Counted from the stretch's first letter, positions 8,396-15,568 are shown. The stretch: DNA of 45,576 nucleotides from Gemmatimonadales bacterium (GCA_036279355.1 DASUJH010000028.1:1-45576); one strand, 5' to 3'. The notes: generated by a model from the letters alone, not told the origin. Numbers and translations: made by a program.

Positions 8396-8696
8396 TCGGC
8401 GTCGGCCGTGGTGGGCAACGCTGCATCGAGACGTGTGACCCACCGCACAGCGGCCCCTCCGGGGTCCCGTATCTTCACCCTTGGCGAGAGTAAAGGCTGG
8501 CTGGCGACATGCGAGACGTCCGAACCAGCCCTCGGCCCCCAAAGCCCTGCGGCCGGACGAGCTGACCAATCCCTTTGCTTTCGCTGTAATCCCTTCTCAA
8601 CCCCCTTCGCAACATCTATCTCGCGGGAACGGGCGCTTCGCGCCCGTTCCACCCACCTTTCCTGCAGTCCGGCGTGTGGCGCGTGGCACAATTACG
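8396..8696. other. Intergenic stretch, no recognisable gene
   Basis: About 300 bases with no convincing coding signal. Open frames cross it, but they have composition unlike real proteins of this genome. Base composition is less GC-rich than the neighbours around 8,560-8,620. It holds one strong hairpin (8626-8650) and a weak 6-bp inverted repeat (8495-8500 with 8525-8530). I see no tRNA, T-tract terminator or integrase remnant. Confidence 0.6.
8626..8650. repeat. Perfect 11-bp hairpin with 3-nt loop
   Basis: GGAACGGGCGC / GCGCCCGTTCC around a TTC loop. It is stable enough to form in either transcript. No U-tract follows on either strand, so it is not a canonical intrinsic terminator. It lies between the phosphoribosyltransferase gene and the Uma2 pseudogene, where both would be read toward it. 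Confidence 0.6.
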
Positions 8697-9219
8697 TCAG
8701 CGACGGATGTTGTCGAGGAGCGCAGGAAGGTCGAGACTGAGAGCCGGGCGCGCCCGGTCGGGGCGCCACTCGAGGCGCTCGGCGAGGATTTCGGGACGCT
8801 CGTCGCCGGCTCGCCAGCGCTCGACGACGTGCGCATCGAGATAGAGCCCGCGCTTCACGATCCGATCGGCGGGCGGAGCTCGGCGAGAGGATCTCGACGG
8901 CAAGGATCAGCCGCTCGAGGTCCCGCCAGGTTTGCGGCCGCTGCTCCGTGGTCCACGTGATCACGAAGAGATCCGGCTGGACCATGGTACGGAAGTCGAA
9001 CTCTACGTCAGGGGGTGAAAAGACGATCTCGGCACGATCGAGCCCAGCGACGTATTCACGTAACGCATCGTAGAGCGCCGCCAGCGCGCGCTGGTGGGGA
9101 AATCCAGGCGCCGGCGTCACGAGCAACTCCCCGTCGACCACTTCGTACCGCTTTCCGTCGTCGGGACGCTCGCGCACCCGCTCCGCGGTCCACTCGCCGG
9201 TGGTACGAGCCATACGCAT
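8697..9219 (-). pseudogene. Uma2-family (DUF820) restriction-endonuclease-like gene, broken
   Basis: The N-terminal part reads as a normal Uma2 protein: 'MARTTGEWTAERV', 'RYEVVDGELLVTPAPGFPHQRAL', 'VFSPPDVEF', 'VQPDLFVITW', 'LAVEILSPSSAR', carrying the PD-(D/E)xK-like Asp and Glu. At about 8868 one base is missing: adding one G restores 'SSARADRIVKRGLY' in the other frame. That frame then runs 'LYLDAHVVERW', skipping the 'xxVPEYWIV' block that intact homologs have there, an apparent in-frame loss of about 11 codons. The C-terminus ('RPEILAERLEW', 'SLDLPALL') is otherwise preserved to 8697. Start is placed at ATG 9219, 9 nt after GGAGG (9229-9233). Two independent lesions make it a pseudogene rather than a sequencing slip. 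Confidence 0.75.
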
Positions 9220-9331
9220 AAGCTGCATCCTCCAAACGCGCGGGCGCAACTCGGCATGGCACACGCTACGCTGCGCCCTGGCGCCGGCCTACAGCGGCAT
9301 TGCGCGCCCGGCATGAAACACCGCCGCCCCA

Positions 9332-9359
9332 TTGACGCCGCCCCGCCCGCTGCTACAAT
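9332..9359 (+). promoter_or_regulatory. Strong sigma-70-type promoter of the cimA leader
   Basis: TTGACG (9332-9337), 16 nt, TACAAT (9354-9359), 5 of 6 matches in each box, plus an extended -10 TG at 9351-9352. Predicted transcription start about 9366, only a few bases before the leader-peptide ATG at 9369. Confidence 0.7.
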
Positions 9360-9368
9360 TGCATGATC

Positions 9369-9449
9369 ATGCATCGCCACGCAGAGCCCATCCGGGGCTG
9401 CATCCGAATCATCCGGCCCATCCGGCTCCCCCGGGAGGCGGCGTGCTGA
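9369..9449 (+). CDS. Isoleucine-rich leader peptide of the cimA attenuator
   Basis: A 26-codon ORF from ATG 9369 to TGA 9447-9449, too short for ordinary gene calling. It contains five ATC isoleucine codons between 9390 and 9422, including an adjacent pair (9408-9413), in the pattern P-I-R, C-I-R-I-I-R, P-I-R-L. An in-frame ATG at 9363 would add a sixth Ile but lies upstream of the predicted start of transcription. There is no Shine-Dalgarno; the mRNA is predicted leaderless or nearly so. The ORF sits between a strong promoter and an intrinsic terminator, and the gene after the terminator makes an isoleucine precursor. By analogy with the thr, ilv and leu leader peptides, it would stall ribosomes when Ile-tRNA is short. 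Confidence 0.72.
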   Translation: MHRHAEPIRGCIRIIRPIRLPREAAC

Positions 9450-9496
9450 CGCGCGGGTAACCGAGCCCGCTGAGCGATGTCAGACGCGGCCTCCCG
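9432..9496 (+). promoter_or_regulatory. Antiterminator pairing of the cimA attenuator
   Basis: CGGGAGGC at 9432-9439, the last part of the leader-peptide ORF, is complementary over 8 bp to GCCTCCCG at 9489-9496, the 5' arm of the terminator. The two structures are mutually exclusive. A ribosome paused on the Ile codons (9408-9422) would leave 9432-9439 largely free and favour the antiterminator; one reaching the stop at 9447 would cover it and let the terminator fold. A small hairpin (9453-9457 with 9466-9470, GCGGG/CCCGC) lies between. Confidence 0.6.
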
Positions 9497-9518
9497 ATCG
9501 GGAGGCCGCGTTCGTTTT
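9485..9518 (+). terminator. Intrinsic terminator (attenuator) before cimA
   Basis: A perfect inverted repeat, arm CGCGGCCTCCCGA and its complement (9485-9510), followed by TTCGTTTT. It lies upstream of the coding region it would switch off, 49 nt before the cimA ATG, which is the position expected of an attenuator. Confidence 0.75.
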
Positions 9519-9566
9519 CACCCAGAAGCACGCGCCGGCCGCGGCGCACGGGAGACGAGCGCACCA

Positions 9567-11126
9567 ATGACCGCCATTCGCCTCTACGACACCACGCTGC
9601 GCGACGGCGCCCAGCGCGAGGGCCTGTCGCTCTCGGTGGGTGACAAGCTCAAGATCGCCCACCTGCTGGATGCACTCGGCGTGCACTACATCGAAGGCGG
9701 GTGGCCCGGCTCCAACCCCAAGGACGCGGCGTTCTTTCGCCGGATCGGCGAGGCGGGGCTGCGGCACGCGCGCGTGTCGGCGTTCGGAAGCACGCGGCGC
9801 GCCGGCATCCGCGCGGAGGACGATCCGAGCCTCCGCGCGCTGGTCGAGGCCGAGACCCCCGTGGTCACTCTCGTCGGCAAGAGCTCGACGCTGCACGTGG
9901 ACCGGGTGCTCGAGACCAGCCGCGACGAGAACCTGCGCATGATCGGCGACAGCGTCGCCTTCTTCAAGCAGCTCGGCCGAGAGGTGATCTACGATGCCGA
10001 GCACTTCTTCGACGGCTGGGCACTCGATGCCGAGTACGCGCTCGCTACGATCTGCGCGGCCGGAGATGCGGGGGCCGACTGGGTGGTGCTGTGCGACACC
10101 AACGGCGGCGCGCTCCCCGACACCATCGCCGACACCATTTGCCGCGTGCGCGACCGGTTCGCCACGCCGCTCGGCATCCATCCGCACAACGACGCCGGGC
10201 TCGCCGTGGCCAACGCGCTCGCCGCCGTGCGGGCCGGCTGCCGCCAGGTGCAGGGCACGATCAACGGCTACGGCGAGCGGTGCGGCAACGTGGATCTGGT
10301 GCCGGTGGTCGCGAATCTGCAGCTCAAGCTGGGCCACCCGGTGCTCGCGCCCGAGCAGTTGCGCCGGCTCTCGGAGGTGTCGCGCGTCGTCGCGGCCGTG
10401 GCGAACCTCAATCCGGATGCGCACGCGCCGTACGTCGGCCGGAGCGCGTTCGCGCACAAGGGCGGGATCCACGTAGCGGCCGTCGCCAAGCTGCCGGAGA
10501 GCTATCAGCACACCGACCCGGCGCTCGTCGGCAACGAGACGCGCATCGTAGTGAGCGAGGTGGCTGGGCGCCGGAACGTGCGGCTCCGTGCGGAGGCGCT
10601 GGGCCTCGATGCGCGCGCCGTGGAAACCGCCGTGCTCGAACGCATCAAGCAGCTCGAGCACCGCGGCTTCCAGTTCGAGGCGGCCGACGGCTCGTTCGAA
10701 ATGCTGCTGCGCCGCGCCGCGCCCGGCTACGCGCCGCCATTCGAGCTGCTCGACTTCACAGCCATCGTGGACCGCCAGGGGGGCCGCATGCCGATGGCGC
10801 GCGCCATGGTGAAGCTCCGCATCGCCGGCGAGGTGATGCACACCGCGGCCGAAGGCGAGGGGCCGGTGAACGCGCTCGACCGGGCGCTCCGGAAGGCGCT
10901 GGTGCCGCACTTTCCCGCGCTCGACGAGGTGCGCCTCGTCGACTACAAGGTCCGCATTGTGGACGATCACCTGGGCACGGCGGCGCGGCCGCGGGTCATC
11001 GTCGAGTCGGCCCGCGGCGCGGAGCGATGGAGCACGATGGGCTGCTCGGAGAACATCATCGAGGCGAGCTGGCTCGCGCTCTGGGACAGCCTCGAGCTGC
11101 CGCTGCTCAGGGCTCAATCGATGTGA
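9567..11126 (+). CDS. cimA: (R)-citramalate synthase
   Basis: A 519-residue enzyme of the DRE-TIM metallolyase (isopropylmalate/citramalate synthase) family. It condenses acetyl-CoA and pyruvate to citramalate, the first step of the pyruvate route to 2-oxobutyrate and isoleucine. Seen: 'YDTTLRDGAQREG' (catalytic Arg-Asp), 'EGGWPGSNPKD', diagnostic of the citramalate synthase branch, 'GIHPHNDAGLAVAN' (metal-binding His pair), 'GTINGYGERCGNVDL', and 'GRSAFAHKGGIHV'. The C-terminal 150 residues form the LeuA-type allosteric domain. ATG 9567 is chosen with GGAG at 9551; the in-frame ATG at 9477 is rejected because it would put the terminator inside the coding sequence. It is preceded by an Ile-rich leader-peptide attenuator, which agrees with the pathway. 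Confidence 0.93.
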   Translation: MTAIRLYDTTLRDGAQREGLSLSVGDKLKIAHLLDALGVHYIEGGWPGSNPKDAAFFRRIGEAGLRHARVSAFGSTRRAGIRAEDDPSLRALVEAETPVVTLVGKSSTLHVDRVLETSRDENLRMIGDSVAFFKQLGREVIYDAEHFFDGWALDAEYALATICAAGDAGADWVVLCDTNGGALPDTIADTICRVRDRFATPLGIHPHNDAGLAVANALAAVRAGCRQVQGTINGYGERCGNVDLVPVVANLQLKLGHPVLAPEQLRRLSEVSRVVAAVANLNPDAHAPYVGRSAFAHKGGIHVAAVAKLPESYQHTDPALVGNETRIVVSEVAGRRNVRLRAEALGLDARAVETAVLERIKQLEHRGFQFEAADGSFEMLLRRAAPGYAPPFELLDFTAIVDRQGGRMPMARAMVKLRIAGEVMHTAAEGEGPVNALDRALRKALVPHFPALDEVRLVDYKVRIVDDHLGTAARPRVIVESARGAERWSTMGCSENIIEASWLALWDSLELPLLRAQSM

Positions 11127-11203
11127 GCGTCGTCACGCCTCCGTCGCGCACCGCGGGATAGCTTGCCTTCCCGTTTTACCCTCCAGCGACGGAGCAATGC
11201 ACC

Positions 11204-12262
11204 ATGACAGCAAAGGACACCCTGGGCTCGACCACGGGCCGCACGGCGGTCGGCCTCTTCCGGAACCGGGCCGATGCCGAAGCGGCCATCCGGTATCTCA
11301 AGGACGCGGGCTTCACCGACGAGCAGATCGGCGTCGCGATGCGCGACCGCGACGAACAGCGCGACCTCATCGACCAGACCGGTGCCAACACCAGCAGTGG
11401 CGCCGCGACCGGCGCGGTGAGCGGGGGCATCGTGGGAGGCCTGATCGGACTCCTGGGCTCGCTGCTTATCCCGGGCGTCGGGCCCATTGTGGTGGGCGGC
11501 GTGCTCGCCTCGACGTTGGTGGGCATTGGGGCCGGCGCCGCGACCGGCGGAATCATCGGCGGGCTCATCGGAATGGGCGTCTCCGAGGAGGACGCCCGCT
11601 ACTTCGACGCGGGATTCCGGGAGGGCGGCGTGCTGGTTTCGGTCACCGCGCCGGCGCGGATGGGCGATGCCGTCAACATCCTGAGTGACCACGGCGCGGA
11701 CCTGGGTCCCTCACGCGTGCTCAACCGCGAGGCGGCCACGCCACGGGCCGACCAGTTTGCCCACGGCGCCGTCGCGGCCCGCGCACCCGCGACCGATCGC
11801 GAGGCGATAGAGCTGCGCCAGGAGGAGTTGGATGTCGAGAAGCGCCGGGTCGAAGCGGGCGAGGTCCATCTTCGGAAGGAAGTCGTGACCGAGCAGCGCA
11901 CGATGGACGTGCCGGTTTCCCACGAGGAGGTGGTGATCGAGCGGCGCCCCGCCACCGAGCGCACGGCGGCCAGCGGCGAGCTGGGCGAGGGAGAGGATAT
12001 CACCGTCCCACTGCTGGAAGAGGAGGTAGACGTCCGGAAGCGGCCGGTCGTGCGCGAGGAGGTCAACGTTCGCAAGCAGCAGGTGGGGGGAACCCAGCAC
12101 ATCGATGAGCCGCTCCGCCGCGAGGAGTTACGCGTGGAGAGCGAGGGCGACGTGACGATCCGGGGCGCGGGGGCCAGATCCCCGTACGGCGGCCCCGAGC
12201 GGCGCCAGCGGGCCGGGCGGAAGTACCGCGGACCGGAGCGGCGCCAGGAGGCGACGCCGTAG
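11204..12262 (+). CDS. YflT/DUF2382 (YsnF-type) general stress protein
   Basis: A 352-residue protein in three parts. Residues about 12-55 resemble the heat-induced YflT domain ('TAVGLFRNRADAEAAIRYLKDAGF'). Residues about 62-125 are a Gly/Ala-rich hydrophobic stretch ('GGIVGGLIGLLGSLLIPGVGP') that could span or associate with membranes. From about 200 the DUF2382 region carries repeats of the form 'ELRQEELDVEKRRVEAGEV', 'VPVSHEEVVIERRP', 'VPLLEEEVDVRKRPVVREEVNV'. The tail contains 'GPERRQ' twice. The start is ATG 11204, with GGAG at 11191. Homologs (YsnF, AvaK-like) are linked to general stress or PRC-barrel proteins; the biochemical role is unknown. The final eight codons are the first unit of the 24-bp tandem repeat that continues past the stop. 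Confidence 0.85.
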   Translation: MTAKDTLGSTTGRTAVGLFRNRADAEAAIRYLKDAGFTDEQIGVAMRDRDEQRDLIDQTGANTSSGAATGAVSGGIVGGLIGLLGSLLIPGVGPIVVGGVLASTLVGIGAGAATGGIIGGLIGMGVSEEDARYFDAGFREGGVLVSVTAPARMGDAVNILSDHGADLGPSRVLNREAATPRADQFAHGAVAARAPATDREAIELRQEELDVEKRRVEAGEVHLRKEVVTEQRTMDVPVSHEEVVIERRPATERTAASGELGEGEDITVPLLEEEVDVRKRPVVREEVNVRKQQVGGTQHIDEPLRREELRVESEGDVTIRGAGARSPYGGPERRQRAGRKYRGPERRQEATP

Positions 12263-12320
12263 CGGCGCCAGGAGGCGACGCCGTAGCGGCGCCAGGAGGC
12301 GACGCCGTAGCGGCGCCAGG
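12241..12320 (+). repeat. 24-bp tandem repeat, 3.3 copies, spanning a stop codon
   Basis: Units begin at 12241, 12265, 12289 and 12313 (the last only 8 nt) and are identical. The first unit forms the C-terminal codons and stop of the stress-protein gene; each unit reads R-R-Q-E-A-T-P-stop in that frame. The period is a multiple of three, so copy number can change without altering the protein. Confidence 0.9.
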
Positions 12321-12338
12321 CTACTACGCCTGCCCGGT

Positions 12339-12373
12339 GCGACGGCGCGGGACTACGATTCCTGCGCCGTCGC
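12339..12373. other. Inverted repeat between convergent stress-protein and treZ genes
   Basis: GCGACGGCGC pairs with GCGCCGTCGC over 10 bp around a 15-nt loop that contains the treZ stop codon. It is positioned to act as a terminator for either gene but has no T-tract. Confidence 0.35.
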
Positions 12374-14314
12374 CACGAGCAGCATGGCCGAGGCGCCCGC
12401 AGCGAGGAGTCCACGCGCCGCGGGCGCCGACGTGCCGCCGCCGCCATAGCGCGGATCCTCCGACGACCAGCCGAGCGCCCAGCGGAGGCCGAGCGGCGGC
12501 GCGAGGAGCGGCTCGGCGCGCGCCACGAGCGACAGGTCGACGCCGAAATTGACGACGAGCAGGCGGTCCTCCGCCCCTGCGACCGCGGCAGTGTCACCGG
12601 CGCCGCTGCCACCGAAGAAACGAAGCACGAACGCGCGCTCGCCCAGCACGGCGCCGTCCACGCCGTGCACACCCTGCGCGCGAATGGTCGCATCCTCTCG
12701 CCGGAGCCGGATCAGGTCGCGGTGGAGTGCGAGCGCGTCGGCGTGCGGCCCTGTGCCACGCCACGCCGCGTCCCGCTCGCCCCGGTCGAGCTTGCAGCGC
12801 TCGAACGTCGACGGCGCTCCGGGGTCGGCGAGCTGCGCCTGCATGGCCGGCGCGGCCAGGCTCGCGAACTGGGCGAGGAACTTTGCGCGGCCTTCGCGCA
12901 CGAGGCGCGCGAGATCGGGCGTGTGGTCCGCGAAAAAGAGAAATGGGCTTGAGGCGGCGAATTCTTCGCCCATGAAGAGCATCGGCGTGCCGGGTGCGAG
13001 CAGCACGAGCGCAGTCGCCGCGCGCCAGCAGCCGGGCTGCGCGAGCGCATGGAGCCGGAGCCCGCGCCCCGAGTGCGCGATCTGGTCGTGATTCTCGAGG
13101 AAGGTGACGAGCTGTGCCGAGGCCACGCCGCCGGCCGACGTGCCGAGCGCGGCGCGAGCGGGACGGGGTTGGCCCTGAAAGAGAATCCCATGCTTCACCG
13201 TGGAGACGAGCTCCTGGGGCGTGCCGTGGAAGTCGGCGTAGTATCCCTCGCGCCGGCCGGTGAGCGCCACGACGGCCGAATGGTGAAAGTCGTCGTTCCA
13301 CATGGCGTCGAGGCCCAGGCCGCCTTCGCGCTCGGGCCGCACCTGCCGCGCGTCGAGCGGCTCGTTCTCGGCAACCACCAGCACGCCTCGGCCGCCCGCG
13401 CACTCGCGCACCCGGCGGCCGATGGCGGCGAGGATGTGGTCATCCGATGAATCTCTGACGGCGTGCGTCGCGTCGAGCCTGAGGCCGTCCACATGGAACT
13501 CGTCCACCCAGTAGCCGGCGTTGGCGAGGAAGAACTCGCGCACCGGCCCCGAGCACGGGCCGTCGAAATTGAGCGCTTCGCCCCATTGGGTGGGCTCGCG
13601 CGCGACGTAGTGCTCGCTGTACTGGCCGAGGTAGTTGCCGTCGGGGCCGAGGTGATTGTAGACCACGTCGAGCAGCACGCCCATACGCAGCGTGTGGGCG
13701 CGGTCCACGAAGGCGCGGAAATCGTCGGGCGTGCCGTAGAGGCGGGTGGGGGCGAAGAGGTCGACGCCGTCGTACCCCCAGCCGAAGCGGCCCGGAAAGT
13801 CAGCGACGGGCATGAGCTCGACGAGCGTGATGCCGAGCTCCGCAAGCGCGCCCAGCTCGCGCGCCGCCGCGGTCCAGGTGCCCTCGGCGGTGAAGGCTCC
13901 CACGTGCAGTTCATAGATCACCTGGCCCGGCAGGCGCACGCCCTGCCAGGCGCCGTCGGTCCAGCGGAAGGCGCCGGGGTCCACCACCATCGACGGGCCG
14001 TGCGGGCCCTCGGGTTGGAAGCGCGACGCGGGATCGGGAAAGGCGTCGTCGCCGTCCAGCCGGTAGCGATAGCGTGTCTCGGGCCCGGCGTCCGCGACCC
14101 AGCCCGAGTAGTATCCATCGGCTTCGCGCCCGAGCGGAATCTCGGCGGACGCGCCGCCGTCGAGCAGCACGCTCACGCGCCCCCGGCGAGGCGCCCAAAC
14201 GCGGAAATGCACGCCGCCTCCCGGCTGCACCTCGGCGCCGATGGGGAGCCGGCGCGCGAGGACACCGGGCGCGGTGTCGCGAGGCGGCGGAGTGCCTTGA
14301 CGCGAGTTGCGCAT
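12353..14314 (-). CDS. treZ: Malto-oligosyltrehalose trehalohydrolase
   Basis: A GH13 enzyme of 653 residues that releases trehalose from maltooligosyl trehalose. Domain order is an N-terminal CBM48/E-set ('GVHFRVWAPRRGRVSVLL'), a TIM barrel, then a C-terminal beta domain. Diagnostic segments are 'VIYELHVGAFTAEGTW', 'DVVYNHLGPDGNYL', 'ALNFDGPCSGPVREF', 'VDGLRLDATHAVRD' (nucleophile Asp), 'VVAENEPLD' (acid Glu) and 'FLENHDQIAHSGRG' (transition-state Asp). ATG 14314 is preferred over 14326 because an extended -10 ends 7 nt before it. The usual partners treY and treX are not in the window. The gene is divergent from the MOSC gene, with overlapping start regions. Confidence 0.92.
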   Translation of the reverse strand: MRNSRQGTPPPRDTAPGVLARRLPIGAEVQPGGGVHFRVWAPRRGRVSVLLDGGASAEIPLGREADGYYSGWVADAGPETRYRYRLDGDDAFPDPASRFQPEGPHGPSMVVDPGAFRWTDGAWQGVRLPGQVIYELHVGAFTAEGTWTAAARELGALAELGITLVELMPVADFPGRFGWGYDGVDLFAPTRLYGTPDDFRAFVDRAHTLRMGVLLDVVYNHLGPDGNYLGQYSEHYVAREPTQWGEALNFDGPCSGPVREFFLANAGYWVDEFHVDGLRLDATHAVRDSSDDHILAAIGRRVRECAGGRGVLVVAENEPLDARQVRPEREGGLGLDAMWNDDFHHSAVVALTGRREGYYADFHGTPQELVSTVKHGILFQGQPRPARAALGTSAGGVASAQLVTFLENHDQIAHSGRGLRLHALAQPGCWRAATALVLLAPGTPMLFMGEEFAASSPFLFFADHTPDLARLVREGRAKFLAQFASLAAPAMQAQLADPGAPSTFERCKLDRGERDAAWRGTGPHADALALHRDLIRLRREDATIRAQGVHGVDGAVLGERAFVLRFFGGSGAGDTAAVAGAEDRLLVVNFGVDLSLVARAEPLLAPPLGLRWALGWSSEDPRYGGGGTSAPAARGLLAAGASAMLLVATAQES

Positions 14315-14984
14315 GGACTCAAGCATAGCAGCGTCGTTGCGGGTGGCCGAACTCTGGCGCTATCCGGTCAAGTCGATGGCGGGCCAGCGGCTCGAGCAGG
14401 TCGAGCTCGATGACAAGGGCTTCGCCGGTGACCGCATCGTGTACGTGCGCGGGCCGGCAGGCCGGGTGCTTACGGCGCGTACCCGCCCAACGCTGCTTGG
14501 GCACCGCGGCACGCTCGGCGCCGATGGCCAGCCGCTGGTGGACGGCCGCCCCTGGCGCTCGGCCGATGTCGCGGCCGACGTGGTGCGCGCGGCGGGCGAC
14601 GGCGCCACGCTCGCGTACTACGACGGCATCAGTCGATTCGATCAGCTGCCGCTGCTCGTCGCAACCGACGGCGCGATCCGCGCCCTGGGCGAGGACGGCC
14701 GCCGGCTCCGGCCCAACCTCGTGATCGGCGGTGTCGCCGGCCTCGACGAGCGGAGCTGGGAGGGACGCACGCTCCGGATCGGTGGGGCGCTCGTGGGCGC
14801 GCGCGATCTCCGCGCCCGGTGCATCATGACGACGTTCGATCCGGACACGCTCGTGCAGAACACCGAAGTGCTCGAGCGGATCCGCCGCGAGTTTGAGGGT
14901 CGGCTCGCGCTCAACTGTTTCGTGATTCGTGGCGGCACGATCGCTGTGGGAGACGAGGTGACCCTGTGCGATACCAATTCCTGA
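14313..14984 (+). CDS. MOSC-domain protein (molybdenum cofactor sulfurase C-terminal-like)
   Basis: About 223 residues. The N-terminal beta-barrel segment 'VAELWRYPVKSMAGQRLEQ' and the later 'GFAGDRIVYVRG' are typical of the MOSC_N plus MOSC arrangement. The conserved cysteine is in 'RARCIMTTFDPDT' near residue 170, the position used for persulfide or cofactor binding in YcbX/YiiM-type proteins. Such proteins are linked to Mo-cofactor-dependent reduction of N-hydroxylated compounds. The start is uncertain: ATG 14313 is listed, but TTG 14337 or GTG 14343 fit a TTGACG -35 (14297-14302) better and begin right before the conserved barrel. Nineteen nt overlap the DinB-like gene. A Mo-hydroxylase pair lies at the far end of the window but is not adjacent. 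Confidence 0.85.
   Translation: MDSSIAASLRVAELWRYPVKSMAGQRLEQVELDDKGFAGDRIVYVRGPAGRVLTARTRPTLLGHRGTLGADGQPLVDGRPWRSADVAADVVRAAGDGATLAYYDGISRFDQLPLLVATDGAIRALGEDGRRLRPNLVIGGVAGLDERSWEGRTLRIGGALVGARDLRARCIMTTFDPDTLVQNTEVLERIRREFEGRLALNCFVIRGGTIAVGDEVTLCDTNS
14322..14330 (-). promoter_or_regulatory. Extended -10 promoter of treZ, near-leaderless
   Basis: On the minus strand TGC-TATGCT occupies 14330 to 14322. Seven bases separate it from ATG 14314, so transcription would begin at or one base before the start codon. No good -35 is seen. Confidence 0.4.
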
Positions 14985-15568
14985 TCGACACCTACGCGAC
15001 CGAACGGCTCAAGGTGCTCACGATCTGGAGCACGTTCCGCGACGGCGACCTTCCGGCACGCCCGCACCCGAGCGACCGCCGCGGCCGCAGCGTGCACGAG
15101 CATCTGGTGCACCAGTGCACCAGCGAGCACGCCTGGTTTCGCGACATGCTCGACATCGATACGGGCGCGGCACCATTGCCCGCCGACGAGACACGGCTCG
15201 AATTCATCCGCCGCTACGCCGAGGATTCGGCGCGGCGGCTCGAGCGCCTGCACGCGACGGATGACCCATGGTGGGAGCGGGAGGTCCGCTTCTTCGACGC
15301 GACCCGCTCGCGCGCGTGGGTGGTGGTGCGGCGCGTCGCCCACACGGCGCATCACCGCGGTCAGCTCGTCGAGCTGCTCCGCATGCTCGGTCGGTCGGTG
15401 TACAGCACGTACGGGCCCACGGCCGACACCGGCGGCCTGGCCATGAATGGCGCGCCCACGATCTACCCGTACCCCGACGCTGCGGCGCTCGTCGCGGGCG
15501 AGGCGGCAGGCGGCCGGGCGGCGCCATTGCCCGGTCCCGGTGTGCACGCGCCGACCGAGCGGCCCTGA
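14966..15568 (+). CDS. DinB-superfamily protein (putative metal-dependent four-helix bundle)
   Basis: A 200-residue protein starting at GTG 14966, overlapping the MOSC gene by 19 nt. It has the DinB/YfiT layout: an N-terminal helix, 'SVHEHLVHQCTSEHAWF' with metal-ligand histidine, and 'VRRVAHTAHHRGQLVELLRMLG', the characteristic HxxxHRGQ helix near residue 125-135. DinB-like proteins bind a divalent metal with three His and serve as thiol-dependent transferases in some lineages, including bacillithiol and mycothiol users. Here the thiol partner and substrate are unknown. The C-terminal 40 residues are Pro/Ala-rich and probably unstructured. Confidence 0.8.
   Translation: MRYQFLIDTYATERLKVLTIWSTFRDGDLPARPHPSDRRGRSVHEHLVHQCTSEHAWFRDMLDIDTGAAPLPADETRLEFIRRYAEDSARRLERLHATDDPWWEREVRFFDATRSRAWVVVRRVAHTAHHRGQLVELLRMLGRSVYSTYGPTADTGGLAMNGAPTIYPYPDAAALVAGEAAGGRAAPLPGPGVHAPTERP

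Noticed and set aside
8396-8696. A tRNA or att site
   Set aside because: No GGTTCGA-type T-loop, no acceptor-stem pairing, no nearby integrase.
8408-8740. A 110-codon plus-strand open frame
   Set aside because: No ribosome binding site, no recognisable domain, runs through the hairpin and into the antisense of the Uma2 pseudogene.
9360-9520. T-box or other tRNA/metabolite riboswitch before cimA
   Set aside because: No T-box sequence or stem I layout. The Ile-rich ORF plus the pairing alternatives explain the region more simply.
9477-9566. ATG 9477 as the cimA start
   Set aside because: It would place the terminator hairpin and T-tract inside the coding sequence and add a tail absent from the family; ATG 9567 starts directly before the family's first strand.
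9480-11117. A 545-codon minus-strand open frame under cimA
   Set aside because: Antisense shadow of cimA; no domain and skewed composition.
12241-12320. CRISPR array
   Set aside because: The 24-bp units are directly adjacent with no spacers and include coding sequence.
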